Positions 63,814-64,000 of a stretch of DNA of 64,000 nucleotides are shown here, piece by piece (position 1 is the stretch's first letter; each line of letters starts with the position of its first letter). The DNA comes from Candidatus Rokuibacteriota bacterium. GTDB lineage: Bacteria; Methylomirabilota; Methylomirabilia; Rokubacteriales; CSP1-6. The stretch is from the NCBI GenBank assembly GCA_016866775.1, contig VGLJ01000021.1, positions 1 to 64,000 on the forward strand. The letters run 5' to 3'. Position numbers and translations under genes: made by a program. The notes beneath the pieces were generated by a model. The model saw nothing but the letters and a program-made list of their open reading frames with translations, searched no databases and was not told the DNA's origin.

Positions 63814-64000
63814 CTACGATGTCCGTAGGAAGTCGAGCACTTCGCGTTTGAACGTCTCGAAATCGCCGGGCCTGGTGGACACCGTCTCGAAGACGATCGC
63901 GTCGTCGATGCGGCCGGACTCGTGAACGAGGAGGTTTCTCGGCTTCATGCGGCGCACCAAATTCGCCGTTCCCGATGTCACCATACCGCGCTCCGTGAGT
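63814..64000 (-). CDS. HepT-like HEPN protein, 5' end outside window
   Basis: The last 62 codons are visible. ANLVRRMKPRNLLVHESGRI and TFKREVLDFLRTS follow the C-terminal HepT pattern, but the motif reads R-x4-H-x-S (RNLLVHES) instead of R-x4-H-x-Y, so the tyrosine that MntA AMPylates is missing. The ribonuclease residues Arg and His remain. Any mntA partner would lie beyond the edge. Confidence 0.65.
   Translation of the reverse strand, partial: LTERGMVTSGTANLVRRMKPRNLLVHESGRIDDAIVFETVSTRPGDFETFKREVLDFLRTS

Overview
The window is a densely coded, very GC-rich stretch (about 70 % G+C by eye) of a bacterial chromosome, with many GTG starts and many 1-4 base ATGA/GTGA gene overlaps. The gene content fits a soil or groundwater lineage such as Candidatus Rokubacteria/Methylomirabilota or a relative: several CoA-dependent acyl enzymes, branched-chain amino acid type and polyamine type ABC importers, an F420-type LLM oxidoreductase, a form II CoxL-like protein, ergothioneine genes and type IV/VII toxin-antitoxin modules. 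That placement is inference; no rRNA or tRNA gene was seen, and no gene-free stretch exceeds 300 bases.

Layout. 1-4363: secreted and envelope proteins, ending in a caspase/PEGA/SUMF1 protein. 4457-5968: two toxin-antitoxin modules meeting tail to tail (MntA-HepT and VapBC with an operator palindrome). 6112-9386: translationally coupled CHASE2 adenylate cyclase operon ending in a 24-residue amphipathic peptide. 9418-12299: CaiB-type CoA-transferase and DinB protein split exactly at their touching stop codons by an IS630 element. 12323-16209: sugar-acid dehydratase and DapA-like enzyme. 16444-19036: MFS exporter, MarR regulator and arsenite methyltransferase, with two matching operators. 19148-22851: polyamine-type ABC importer. 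22835-28332: PxpA, then a tightly overlapping LLM/CoA-transferase/cysteine-synthase-like operon. 28361-30606: osmoprotectant-type ABC importer. 30679-35036: egtB-egtD-phosphoribosyltransferase facing a disulfide reductase-like flavoprotein. 35071-41410: liv operon interrupted by a damaged WD40-caspase gene. 41412-47792: outer-membrane-like protein, His-tailed DMT transporter, CoxL, gene debris and a KimA-like K+ transporter. 47725-56507: leuCD, NUDIX, an AbiEii pair, HIT/VOC, a ROK-DUF4242 fusion, and several broken genes. 56767-63726: ispH, three thiolase-type enzymes, FMN dehydrogenase, UspA and VOC proteins. The right edge holds part of a second HepT-like gene.

Most notable signals: paired MarR operators around arsM; a caspase-WD40 gene whose catalytic Cys motif sits out of frame between two compensating indels; a 3'-end repeat element (ACTCCCCCCAGGAT plus hairpin) behind two unrelated genes; probable CTG start codons; and a concentration of interrupted genes between 40 and 56 kb that is either real decay or local sequence error.
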